From Bacteroidales bacterium (GTDB lineage: Bacteria > Bacteroidota > Bacteroidia > Bacteroidales > WCHB1-69), in the NCBI GenBank assembly GCA_016290715.1, contig JAEEUY010000062.1, forward strand, positions 1 through 5,877: a stretch of DNA of 5,877 nt, written 5' to 3'. The notes beneath the pieces are model-generated. The model saw only the letters and a list, made by a program, of their open reading frames with translations. It searched no databases and was not told the origin of the DNA. Below are positions 1-5,877 of this stretch, one piece after another (position 1 is the first letter of the stretch; every line of letters begins with the position of its first letter). The position numbers and the translations under genes were made by a program.

Positions 1-1
1 A

Positions 2-1567
2 GGGAAAGAGGAAGAAGGAGAAAAATACACGCTCTATTTCAACAGTCACGAGAAATTATCCAAAGCCCGCTCTCACCGCATTTTAGCCATGTTCCGGGGG
101 GAAGATGAAGGAGTTTTGCGATTGACGATTGCCCCCGATGAAGAAACCGCCCTCACAGTCATAAAACGTTTTTTCATCAAAAGCGACAATGCCTGTGCCG
201 AACAACTCAATTTGGCCATCAACGATTCCTACAAACGTTTGTTGCAGCCTCAAATGGAAACAGAAATGCGAAAATTCTATAAAGAGAAAGCTGATAGAGA
301 GGCTATCCATGTTTTTTCCACCAATCTGCGGCAACTTCTGTTAGCTCCGCCTCTCGGGCAAAAAAATGTTTTGGCCATTGATCCCGGATTCCGCACAGGT
401 TGTAAAGTGGTCATTCTCAACCAACAGGGAAAACTTTTGTACAATGAAACCATCTACCCTCACCCCCCACAAGCGCAATACAAACTGGCCAGCGACAAGC
501 TGAAACGTTTGGTGCTGCAATACCATGTTGATGCCATTGCCATCGGCAATGGTACCGCTGGACGAGAAACAGAGTATTTTGTCAGCAAGATACCTTTTGA
601 ACGCAAAGTGGAAGCATACGTAGTAAACGAAAGTGGTGCCTCTATCTATTCCGCTTCGCAAGTGGCCCGTGATGAGTTTCCTGACTACGACATCACCGTT
701 CGTGGTGCCGTTTCCATCGGCCGCCGCTTGATTGACCCCCTCGCCGAACTCGTTAAAATTGACCCGAAATCCATCGGCGTGGGACAATACCAGCACGACG
801 TAAACCAAACAATGCTTCAAAACAGCTTGAACCAAACCGTGGAAAGTTGTGTCAACTATGTTGGTGTAGAAGTAAATACAGCCAGCAAAGAGCTGCTTTC
901 GTACGTCTCGGGCATTGGTCCGCTATTAGCCAAAAACATTGTTGCATATCGCAACGAAAACGGTCCTTTTCCCTCCCGTGAAGCCCTCAAAAAAGTGCCG
1001 CGCTTCGGTGAGAAATCTTTTGAACAAGCGGCAGGGTTCCTTCGCATCCGCGACTCCGAAAATCCGTTGGACAACAGTGCCGTTCACCCCGAAAGTTATG
1101 GTATTGTAGCCGCCATGGCAAAACGCAACAACTGTAGTATCAACGATTTAATTCAAAATAAAACCCTCCAGAAAGATATTAACATCTACGAATTTGTTAC
1201 CGAAAAAGCGGGCATTCCCACCTTAAAAGATATTATGCAAGAATTGGCCAAACCCGGGCGGGATCCACGCAAAAAGATTGAAATTTTCTCTTTCGACAAA
1301 AATATTTCCACCATTAACGACCTGAAAGAGGGCATGATTGTCCCCGGAATCATCACCAACATCACCAATTTCGGATGCTTTGTGGATATTGGCGTACATC
1401 AAGACGGATTGGTACATATCAGCCAGTTAGCCAATAAGTATGTAAGAGACCCCAACGAAGTAGTCAGGTTGAATCAAAAAGTGATGGTAAAAGTGATGAG
1501 TGTGGAGCCTGATCGCAAGCGCATCAACCTGTCCATTAAGGAGGCGCAACAGGAGCCGTTACCGTAG
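2..1567 (+). CDS. tex: Tex, S1 RNA-binding transcription accessory protein (5' end cut by window edge)
   Basis: Tex is a cytoplasmic nucleic-acid-binding protein linked to transcription and RNA metabolism (the bacterial relative of eukaryotic Spt6). The frame is open from the left edge (first full codon at base 2), so the ATG at 89 is internal: the codons before it read SHRILAMFRGEDEGVLR, the usual Tex motif before the YqgF domain. About 521 residues are visible; complete family members are commonly around 700-780, so the N-terminal helical region is missing. Seen in order: a YqgF/RNase H-like domain from about base 365 (NVLAIDPGFRTG, then AIGNGTAGRETE and the invariant VRGAVSIGRRLIDPLAELVK), a helix-hairpin-helix region around bases 870-1060 (SGIGPLLAKNIVAYR, VPRFGEKSFEQAAGFLRI), and a C-terminal S1 domain from about base 1325 (GIITNITNFGCFVDIGVHQDG, LVHISQLANKYV). 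It ends in TAG and overlaps the end of dut on the opposite strand. The family assignment is very secure. Confidence 0.97.
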   Translation, partial: GKEEEGEKYTLYFNSHEKLSKARSHRILAMFRGEDEGVLRLTIAPDEETALTVIKRFFIKSDNACAEQLNLAINDSYKRLLQPQMETEMRKFYKEKADREAIHVFSTNLRQLLLAPPLGQKNVLAIDPGFRTGCKVVILNQQGKLLYNETIYPHPPQAQYKLASDKLKRLVLQYHVDAIAIGNGTAGRETEYFVSKIPFERKVEAYVVNESGASIYSASQVARDEFPDYDITVRGAVSIGRRLIDPLAELVKIDPKSIGVGQYQHDVNQTMLQNSLNQTVESCVNYVGVEVNTASKELLSYVSGIGPLLAKNIVAYRNENGPFPSREALKKVPRFGEKSFEQAAGFLRIRDSENPLDNSAVHPESYGIVAAMAKRNNCSINDLIQNKTLQKDINIYEFVTEKAGIPTLKDIMQELAKPGRDPRKKIEIFSFDKNISTINDLKEGMIVPGIITNITNFGCFVDIGVHQDGLVHISQLANKYVRDPNEVVRLNQKVMVKVMSVEPDRKRINLSIKEAQQEPLP

Positions 1568-1993
1568 GCCGCTACTTCCGAAGCCGCCTGTTTGCCGTTT
1601 AGAGTCAGCAAGTTCTTCCACCACTTCCCACTCTACCGATTCGTGGCGGGCGACAACCATTTGAGCGATTCTGTCCCCATGCCGGATGGTAAACGGCTGG
1701 TTGGATAAATTGATCAATATCACCTTTATTTCCCCTCTATAATCGGCATCCACTGTACCAGGCGAATTAAGAACCACAACTCCCTGATTGACAGCAAGTC
1801 CGCTACGGGAACGAATTTGTGCTTCAAAGCCTTCCGGTAATTCTATATAGAGTCCTGTAGGCACCAACGCGCGTTCTAAAGAATTTAAGACAAGGGGGGC
1901 GGAGAGGTTGGCACGCAAATCCATTCCTGCTGCCGAAGGGGAAGCATAATGTGGTAGTGGGTTGGACGAGCGATTAATAACTTTACAAATCAT
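1559..1993 (-). CDS. dut: dUTP diphosphatase (trimeric dUTPase)
   Basis: Hydrolyses dUTP to dUMP and diphosphate, keeping uracil out of DNA and supplying dUMP for thymidylate synthesis; it acts in the cytoplasm as a homotrimer. With the start chosen here it has 144 residues, the usual length. All five family motifs are visible: I, SAAGMDLRA (20-28); II, RSGLA (63-67); III, GTVDADYRGE (79-88), with Asp82 aligning to the catalytic Asp90 of E. coli and Tyr85 to the residue stacking on deoxyribose; IV, RIAQMVV (108-114); V, RQTGGFGSSG (133-142), where Gln replaces the more common Gly after Arg133. Four in-frame ATGs lie close together (first bases 2017, 2008, 2002, 1993). I chose 1993 because MICKVINRSS lines up without a gap with Bacteroides-type dUTPase starts; 2002 would add only three residues. 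Whichever is used, the start lies inside the end of the upstream membrane-protein gene, which suggests translational coupling. Its TAA lies inside the last codons of tex. Confidence 0.96.
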   Translation of the reverse strand: MICKVINRSSNPLPHYASPSAAGMDLRANLSAPLVLNSLERALVPTGLYIELPEGFEAQIRSRSGLAVNQGVVVLNSPGTVDADYRGEIKVILINLSNQPFTIRHGDRIAQMVVARHESVEWEVVEELADSKRQTGGFGSSGLR

Positions 1994-2846
1994 TTCCGGC
2001 ATGTTCATCTTCAACATCTTGCGCTTCCGAAACAGGTTCAGCAGGCGACTTTTCCGATGGCGCAACCGGTTGTTGGTAAGACGGCTGTATCTGCGGTTGA
2101 TATTGCGGTTGTATCATTTGCTCTTGGGGTGGCAATGCGCTACGACTCTGCATCAACTGATCAATTACCGCTTCTTGTTGTGGGGTGGTACGCGGATGGC
2201 GGACTGCCCCTATATTTTCAACAGTATGACGGACGATGGTGGCAACCGTTCTCTCAAAATCGTTGCTCATCATCTGGCGCTGCAATTCACTTTTAACTTG
2301 TGGTGCCACATCAACCTTCGCGGGATTTTTTTGAATACGATAGAGCTCATTTTCCAATTCCGTAAGCTTATCCTGATACATGTGGTAGAGTCTCCATACC
2401 CAGAAAAGCAGGAACAACACTAACAAAAAGAGGATGCCCAAGCCAACATAAATGCTAATTGTTACAATATCAATACTGCTTTCATTTGCCATTTCTTCCT
2501 CCACAATTGGCGAAGGCAAACTTCTTTCAGTGGTATCATCCAAATTCTCAGTAGCGGAGGAAGCTGCTTCTTCTTGCACTGCTTCAACGAGAGGATGCAC
2601 CACTTCCTCCGGCTCATTGGCAGCAGGCTCATTCTCCTTTACATATTTGAAGACAAGCATATCATGAGGAGCCGTGCCATACGCCCCCCTCAATTCCTTT
2701 TCCCCCGGAGCACAATCTCTACGTTGCATGGAGTACCCTGCTTTGGCTGCCGATTCTTTATCGGGAAACCGTTCAACAATAGCTTGAGAGAAACCCAACT
2801 GAATAAAAATAGATATAAAGAGTAATAACAGAAAAATTTTTTTCAT
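1983..2846 (-). CDS. Hypothetical single-pass membrane protein with signal peptide and Gln/Pro-rich tail
   Basis: I do not recognise this 287-residue protein. It begins MKKIFLLLLFISIF, a convincing signal peptide with likely cleavage near residues 20-22 (GFS-Q-A). Residues 22-70 may form a small extracytoplasmic domain with one cysteine (Cys45). Residues 71-120 are an acidic, Glu/Ala/Pro-rich, probably disordered linker (15 acidic residues against one Arg). A transmembrane helix spans about 126-151 (bases 2394-2471), followed by WRLYHMYQDK, whose basic residues suggest an N-out, C-in topology. The cytoplasmic part has a short coiled-coil-like segment (156-176), a helical region (about 183-232), a Gln/Pro/Tyr-rich stretch (241-261) with repeated QPQY/QPQI/QPSY units, and an acidic end. 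The start is supported by the signal peptide, and the AT-rich upstream region holds candidate promoter words. It overlaps the start of dut and probably shares its mRNA. No catalytic motif is visible; a scaffold or envelope role is only a guess. Confidence 0.85.
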   Translation of the reverse strand: MKKIFLLLLFISIFIQLGFSQAIVERFPDKESAAKAGYSMQRRDCAPGEKELRGAYGTAPHDMLVFKYVKENEPAANEPEEVVHPLVEAVQEEAASSATENLDDTTERSLPSPIVEEEMANESSIDIVTISIYVGLGILFLLVLFLLFWVWRLYHMYQDKLTELENELYRIQKNPAKVDVAPQVKSELQRQMMSNDFERTVATIVRHTVENIGAVRHPRTTPQQEAVIDQLMQSRSALPPQEQMIQPQYQPQIQPSYQQPVAPSEKSPAEPVSEAQDVEDEHAGNDL

Positions 2847-2868
2847 TTTTGCACTTAACTATATTTTC

Positions 2869-2897
2869 GTTTATTTTATAAATAATTATAAATAAAC
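2869..2897. repeat. Perfect 8-bp inverted repeat, candidate operator
   Basis: GTTTATTT at 2869-2876 and its exact reverse complement AAATAAAC at 2890-2897 are separated by 13 bp, so the half-site centres are 21 bp apart, about two helical turns. The dyad lies 23 to 51 bp upstream of the membrane-protein start codon. A dimeric regulator site is possible; so is a weak, mostly A-U hairpin in the 5' leader. The very AT-rich setting makes chance symmetry a real alternative. Confidence 0.4.
2876..2895. repeat. Tandem decamer TTATAAATAA x2
   Basis: Two exact, adjacent copies of TTATAAATAA (2876-2885 and 2886-2895) sit inside the inverted repeat. The 10-bp period is close to one helical turn, so this could be intrinsically bent AT-rich DNA. 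It could also be slippage in low-complexity sequence. No function can be assigned from sequence alone. Confidence 0.5.
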
Positions 2898-2932
2898 AAA
2901 TTAAAAATAATTATCAATTAAAATAATGTTAC

Positions 2933-2940
2933 TAAATTTG
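2933..2940 (+). promoter_or_regulatory. Candidate -7 element for the lipoprotein gene
   Basis: TAAATTTG matches TAnnTTTG on the + strand and would start transcription roughly 100 nt before the lipoprotein ATG. I see no TTTG word at the usual -33 distance, so support is weak. No better match lies nearer the start codon. Confidence 0.25.
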
Positions 2941-2944
2941 TCTG

Positions 2945-2952
2945 CAAAAATA
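2945..2952 (-). promoter_or_regulatory. Candidate -7 element for the membrane protein/dut unit
   Basis: On the - strand this reads TATTTTTG, matching the Bacteroidota housekeeping -7 consensus TAnnTTTG. A TTTG word lies upstream at 2977-2980, but with a 24-bp spacer, longer than the roughly 19-21 bp usual in Bacteroides. It would give a leader of about 90 nt. In DNA this AT-rich a chance match is plausible. Confidence 0.3.
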
Positions 2953-3049
2953 GGAAATATTTTTATGAAAAAATAACAAAAATAGCCTTTTAGAAAAATT
3001 TTACCAACTTTATAAACAACCCATTTACACTAAAAAAAACATTTCAATC

Positions 3050-3766
3050 ATGAATATATTTTTGCAAAAAATCATCTTTCCACTATTCATTCTTATTTTA
3101 TTCGGTTCCTGCCAATCGTCGCAAGAGCCGTCGGCAAAAGAAGTTCAAAACGACACAACTATCCTCTCTTCAAATCAATTGGAAACGGGAGATATCCTTT
3201 TTGTGGGCCTACCGATGAGTTATTCATTAGCGCCGGATGCGCAAAACGAGCCTGCCAATCCGGAAACTTGCGCAGGGGATTCGCTCAACCTCATTCACGT
3301 AGCCATCATTGAAGTTGAAAAGGATACGACATGGGTTATTGATGCCACCCTCAAGCGCCAAGTTGCCCGCTATCCATTGGACACTTTTCTCTCCGACTTT
3401 ACGTTAGCTGACGGCAGTTATCCTCTATTCATCGTAAAACGGTTGAAAGATAACCGCAACGCACAGCAATACATCAACAATGCGAAAAAATATATCGGCA
3501 AACCTTACGACACAGACTTTCTCCCTCAGAATGAGGCTTATTTTTGCAGCGAACTGGTGCGAAACAGTTATGTCCCCGAAGCTGGAGAATACCTTTTTAA
3601 AGAATACCCTATGAATTTCCAGAAAGTGAACGGCACCTTTCCTCTATATTGGCAGCAATTATTCCAATACATCCACAAAGAGATACCCCAAGGGAAAATA
3701 GGCACCACTCCTGCCCAAATGTCGCAAGAATCGTGCCTGCAAACAATCGACTGTCCCGTTTATTAA
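3050..3766 (+). CDS. YiiX-like permuted NlpC/P60 (papain-like) lipoprotein
   Basis: A complete 238-residue protein of the YiiX/YebB-like group (DUF830), circularly permuted NlpC/P60 enzymes of the papain-like fold. Members are thought to cleave or transfer amide or ester bonds, but their substrates are mostly unknown. The signal peptide (1-20) ends LILFGS-Cys21, a relaxed lipobox typical of Bacteroidota lipoproteins, so the protein is probably lipid-anchored in the envelope. The fold starts with LETGDILFVG (44-53). The candidate catalytic His83 lies in NLIHVAII, and the candidate nucleophile Cys166 in YFCSELV, after IGKPYDTDF (149-157). His before Cys is the permuted order. The C-terminal GTTPAQMSQ (218-226) resembles the closing GTNPxxxS-type motif of this family, so the protein is not truncated. 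Cys229 and Cys235 near the end could form a disulfide. No strongly acidic surface-export signal follows Cys21. It is probably monocistronic, facing the M16 gene tail to tail. Confidence 0.9.
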   Translation: MNIFLQKIIFPLFILILFGSCQSSQEPSAKEVQNDTTILSSNQLETGDILFVGLPMSYSLAPDAQNEPANPETCAGDSLNLIHVAIIEVEKDTTWVIDATLKRQVARYPLDTFLSDFTLADGSYPLFIVKRLKDNRNAQQYINNAKKYIGKPYDTDFLPQNEAYFCSELVRNSYVPEAGEYLFKEYPMNFQKVNGTFPLYWQQLFQYIHKEIPQGKIGTTPAQMSQESCLQTIDCPVY

Positions 3767-3782
3767 GTCAGGAATTCTACAA

Positions 3783-5877
3783 TTATTTCTTAATCAATTC
3801 TTTAATGGAAACTTCCTGAACCTTGCCAAATTTTGTCAAGGCATTCATATCCATTCTATTTTTATCGCCTGCTATCGTGATGACCATTGGACGACCACTG
3901 ATATATTTTTGGTAGAATTCTTTCACATCCTCATATCCCGTACTTTCCAATTTTTTACACGATTCAACGCGCGGGTCACTGGAATAGCCTTGCTTTTGCC
4001 ATGAAATAACTGATGCGGGCAACGATCTGAAGTCAATGTAACTGGACTTGTTAACTTGGATGGAAGATGTTTTCGCCATCTCAAATTTTTCCGGTTTTTC
4101 GGGGAACTGAAGCAGCAAGTCGGACATTGCCTCACAACCCTCCATCGTTTTATCGGATTGCGTGCCCAGGAAGCCGAAAAGAAAACCTTTACGCAAATTA
4201 CAAGGATGGGCGCTAAAATTGGCGTAAGACGAATAACCCAAAGAACGTAATTCCCTAATTTCCTGGAAGATAACGCTCGCCATACTACCACCCATATATT
4301 CGTTATAGATTGTACGTGCCGATTTATCTTCTTTTTTTAATTCCTCACTCAAAACATAAAAATAGATATTGCTCTGTAAAAATTTCTTGTTAGAGGCCAC
4401 AAAAACCGTAGGTTCATCAAACCAGCGCGGCTGTCTCACATATTGCCTATTGTCTTTAACACCCGTAGCTAAAGGGAAATAAGTTGAAAAGATCTCTTTA
4501 AAGATAGCGGGGTTACGATTGCCGACATAGGTAACCTCGCCGCCGTTATTGGACAACAGGTCAGCAAAATGTTGCAGCAACATTGAACCTTTCCATTTTT
4601 TCATCTCTTTCAAGGAAGGACGGGCAAGAAATGAGGAATTACTGCCGTAAACAGCATATTCAAAAAGGGCGTTCCCCCATTCTGAAGCATCATTATCAAA
4701 CATCTTATTGGCGGAAATACGCTCATCTATCATGATTTTCAACTGACTTTCATCATTAGAAGGGGTGAAAACCTTTTCAGCACATAACGACATCACTTTT
4801 TCCAAATCCTTGTCAAATCCGGATATCCTAATATAGGATTGTGATTCGCCGGCATAGAAATCCAAAGAAGCGCCCAGCTTCTGCAATGCCAACTGGAATT
4901 CGTTGTAATCACACTTCTTCGTTCCCTGCATGGAGATATACGACAGCACCTCGTCCACCATCGGGTCCTTTGCCGTACCGCAATTCAAGCGAATATTAAG
5001 CGTAAAAATATCATTATAGGGATTTTCACTGCTGTAAAGCACATAACTATCGTTCAATTCAATTTTCTGAACCTGTTTGTCAAAATCAATAACTTGGGAT
5101 TTCACATCCTTAGCCTTCATATTCTCAATTTCTTTGGCAAACTTGGACTGCGCATCCGTATTTTGGGCTACAATCGGTTTCCAATTGGGTTTGTCTAACT
5201 TTTCATTCTCTTTTAGCCCCATAAAAGAGCGGAAAGAGAGATAGTTATTGGCAAAACATTTCCGTGCCACACGTGCGATATCCTCCTTCGTCAACTCCCG
5301 GATGATTTTTTCTTCTCGCTCATAATCCTGAGGCGTTTTTTCACTCATCACCATCTCCAACAGCACTTCAAACTTATCTTCCACCGATTCCATATTTCTC
5401 AAGTAATCAACCAAATAGTCCATTTTTACCGCCTCAAACAGATCATCACTGAACTGGCCTTTACAGAGTGAATCTACGGCATCAAGCACCAGTTTTTCGG
5501 CTTCATCGTGTGATTGTCCTATCAGTTTGGGAACATAAAGCAAGGCAAAAACACCACTTTCCAACATGGAATAATGGATACCATACGAAGCCATCAATTT
5601 ATGCTGATTGTTCAATTGGTCGAGCAGACCTGTCCCCGATTCATTATTCAGCAATGAGCTCATCAAGTCAAAATACAAGGCATCTTCAGAATGACTTCCC
5701 CCAACTTGAAACCCTATAATTCCCATCTTGATGGGTGTCTCTTTCACTATAACGATTTTGGGTTCCGTGATAGGGGGTATCTCTTTATTGAGATGCGTAT
5801 CCATTCGCCCTTTTTTCGCTTGCTGTTTGACTGCCAACCCTTCGCCCTCATTTTTCAGGGTTCCCATTGTTTTTTCC
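3783..5877 (-). CDS. M16 family (insulinase/pitrilysin-like) peptidase, C-terminal part (5' end cut by window edge)
   Basis: The frame stays open through the right edge (codons before the ATG at 5867 read KKT), so that ATG is probably internal. About 697 residues are visible, numbered here from that Met. Tandem M16 proteins usually have four similar alpha/beta domains in 900-1000 residues, with the zinc-binding HxxEH in the first, so that motif and any signal peptide should lie outside the window. Visible are a domain-2-like region (about 38-215: IGFQVGGSHSEDALYFDLMSS and GTGLLDQLNNQHKLMASYGIHY), a linker, domain 3 (about 265-460: TLNIRLNCGTAKDP) and domain 4 (about 480-670: MGGSMASVIFQEIRELRSLG, then YSSYANFSAHP), with the R-x-x-G-Y-S-x-Y pattern common in the last M16 domain. 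Domain 3 reads EVLSYISMQGT where HxxEH would fall, so it is non-catalytic, as expected of the second half. The role is probably degradation of peptides or small proteins, likely in the envelope. The TAA lies 16 bp from the lipoprotein stop. Confidence 0.93.
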   Translation of the reverse strand, partial: EKTMGTLKNEGEGLAVKQQAKKGRMDTHLNKEIPPITEPKIVIVKETPIKMGIIGFQVGGSHSEDALYFDLMSSLLNNESGTGLLDQLNNQHKLMASYGIHYSMLESGVFALLYVPKLIGQSHDEAEKLVLDAVDSLCKGQFSDDLFEAVKMDYLVDYLRNMESVEDKFEVLLEMVMSEKTPQDYEREEKIIRELTKEDIARVARKCFANNYLSFRSFMGLKENEKLDKPNWKPIVAQNTDAQSKFAKEIENMKAKDVKSQVIDFDKQVQKIELNDSYVLYSSENPYNDIFTLNIRLNCGTAKDPMVDEVLSYISMQGTKKCDYNEFQLALQKLGASLDFYAGESQSYIRISGFDKDLEKVMSLCAEKVFTPSNDESQLKIMIDERISANKMFDNDASEWGNALFEYAVYGSNSSFLARPSLKEMKKWKGSMLLQHFADLLSNNGGEVTYVGNRNPAIFKEIFSTYFPLATGVKDNRQYVRQPRWFDEPTVFVASNKKFLQSNIYFYVLSEELKKEDKSARTIYNEYMGGSMASVIFQEIRELRSLGYSSYANFSAHPCNLRKGFLFGFLGTQSDKTMEGCEAMSDLLLQFPEKPEKFEMAKTSSIQVNKSSYIDFRSLPASVISWQKQGYSSDPRVESCKKLESTGYEDVKEFYQKYISGRPMVITIAGDKNRMDMNALTKFGKVQEVSIKELIKK

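Larger units (their letters stand above)
2847..3049. promoter_or_regulatory. AT-rich divergent intergenic region
   Basis: This 203-bp stretch separates the divergent starts of the membrane-protein/dut unit (-) and the YiiX-like lipoprotein (+), so it should hold promoters for both. It is strikingly AT-rich compared with the genes beside it and contains no plausible coding frame. Inside it are an 8-bp inverted repeat, a tandem decamer and two words matching the Bacteroidota -7 consensus TAnnTTTG, listed separately. There is no obvious purine-rich Shine-Dalgarno sequence before either ATG, as is common in this phylum. The promoter role is inferred from gene orientation. Confidence 0.75.

Noticed and set aside
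89..91. ATG at 89 as the true start of tex
   Set aside because: The frame is open back to the window edge and the codons before it encode conserved Tex sequence, so it is an internal methionine.
341..835. 164-aa open frame on the - strand inside tex
   Set aside because: It is antisense to the highly conserved YqgF region of tex and its translation resembles no protein family; it is a shadow frame.
2067..2111. Gln/Pro codon repeats in the membrane protein as a DNA-level tandem repeat or CRISPR remnant
   Set aside because: The units are short, imperfect and in frame, encoding QPQY/QPQI/QPSY; this is a low-complexity protein segment.
1962..2423. Open frames on the + strand (1962-2423, 2057-2296) antisense to the membrane protein and dut
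   Set aside because: The translations are low-complexity by-products of the Gln/Pro-rich and conserved coding on the other strand, with no start signals or family resemblance.
2876..2914. AT-rich repeats as a replication origin or attachment site
   Set aside because: There are no DnaA-box-like words, no iterons beyond two decamer copies, and no replication, integrase or partition gene nearby; a promoter region is the simpler reading.
3768..3819. TCAGGAA / TTCCTGA inverted repeat between the lipoprotein and M16 genes as a bidirectional terminator
   Set aside because: The arms are only 7 bp with a 38-nt loop, there is no T-run next to either arm, and the right arm lies inside the M16 coding sequence; it is most likely chance.
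5865..5867. ATG at 5867 (- strand) as the true start of the M16 peptidase
   Set aside because: The frame continues upstream to the window edge, and a start here would leave out the catalytic first M16 domain; edge truncation explains this more simply than a naturally shortened protein.

Overview
The window reads as a chromosomal segment from a member of the Bacteroidota, most likely Bacteroidales. The Tex and dUTPase sequences look like Bacteroides-type orthologues. The lipoprotein has the short signal peptide and the NlpC/P60-like permuted enzyme style common in that group. No gene depends on a strong Shine-Dalgarno sequence, and the one sizeable non-coding stretch is very AT-rich, with TAnnTTTG-like words resembling the Bacteroidota sigma factor -7 element. 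The taxonomic call is inference from sequence memory, not from a search.

Layout, left to right: (1) the 3' two thirds of tex on the + strand, cut by the left edge; (2) dut, a complete trimeric-type dUTPase on the - strand, whose stop codon overlaps the end of tex by 9 bp; (3) a 287-aa unrecognised single-pass membrane protein on the - strand, upstream of dut and overlapping its start; (4) a roughly 200-bp AT-rich divergent intergenic region holding a perfect 8-bp inverted repeat, a tandem decamer and two facing TAnnTTTG words; (5) a complete YiiX-like permuted papain-fold lipoprotein on the + strand; (6) the C-terminal part of a large tandem-domain M16 (pitrilysin/insulinase-like) peptidase on the - strand, ending 16 bp from the lipoprotein gene and cut by the right edge.

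The genes do not form one obvious pathway. The membrane protein and dut are probably one transcription unit, because their reading frames overlap. tex/dut and lipoprotein/M16 are tail-to-tail pairs, with no clear hairpin-plus-T-run terminator between either pair. The lipoprotein and the M16 peptidase may both act in the cell envelope, but the convergent arrangement gives no support for co-regulation. I found no tRNA, rRNA, CRISPR array, insertion sequence, phage gene or defence-type cassette. The most open question is the 287-aa membrane protein and why it is coupled to nucleotide-pool sanitation. The rest is ordinary housekeeping sequence.
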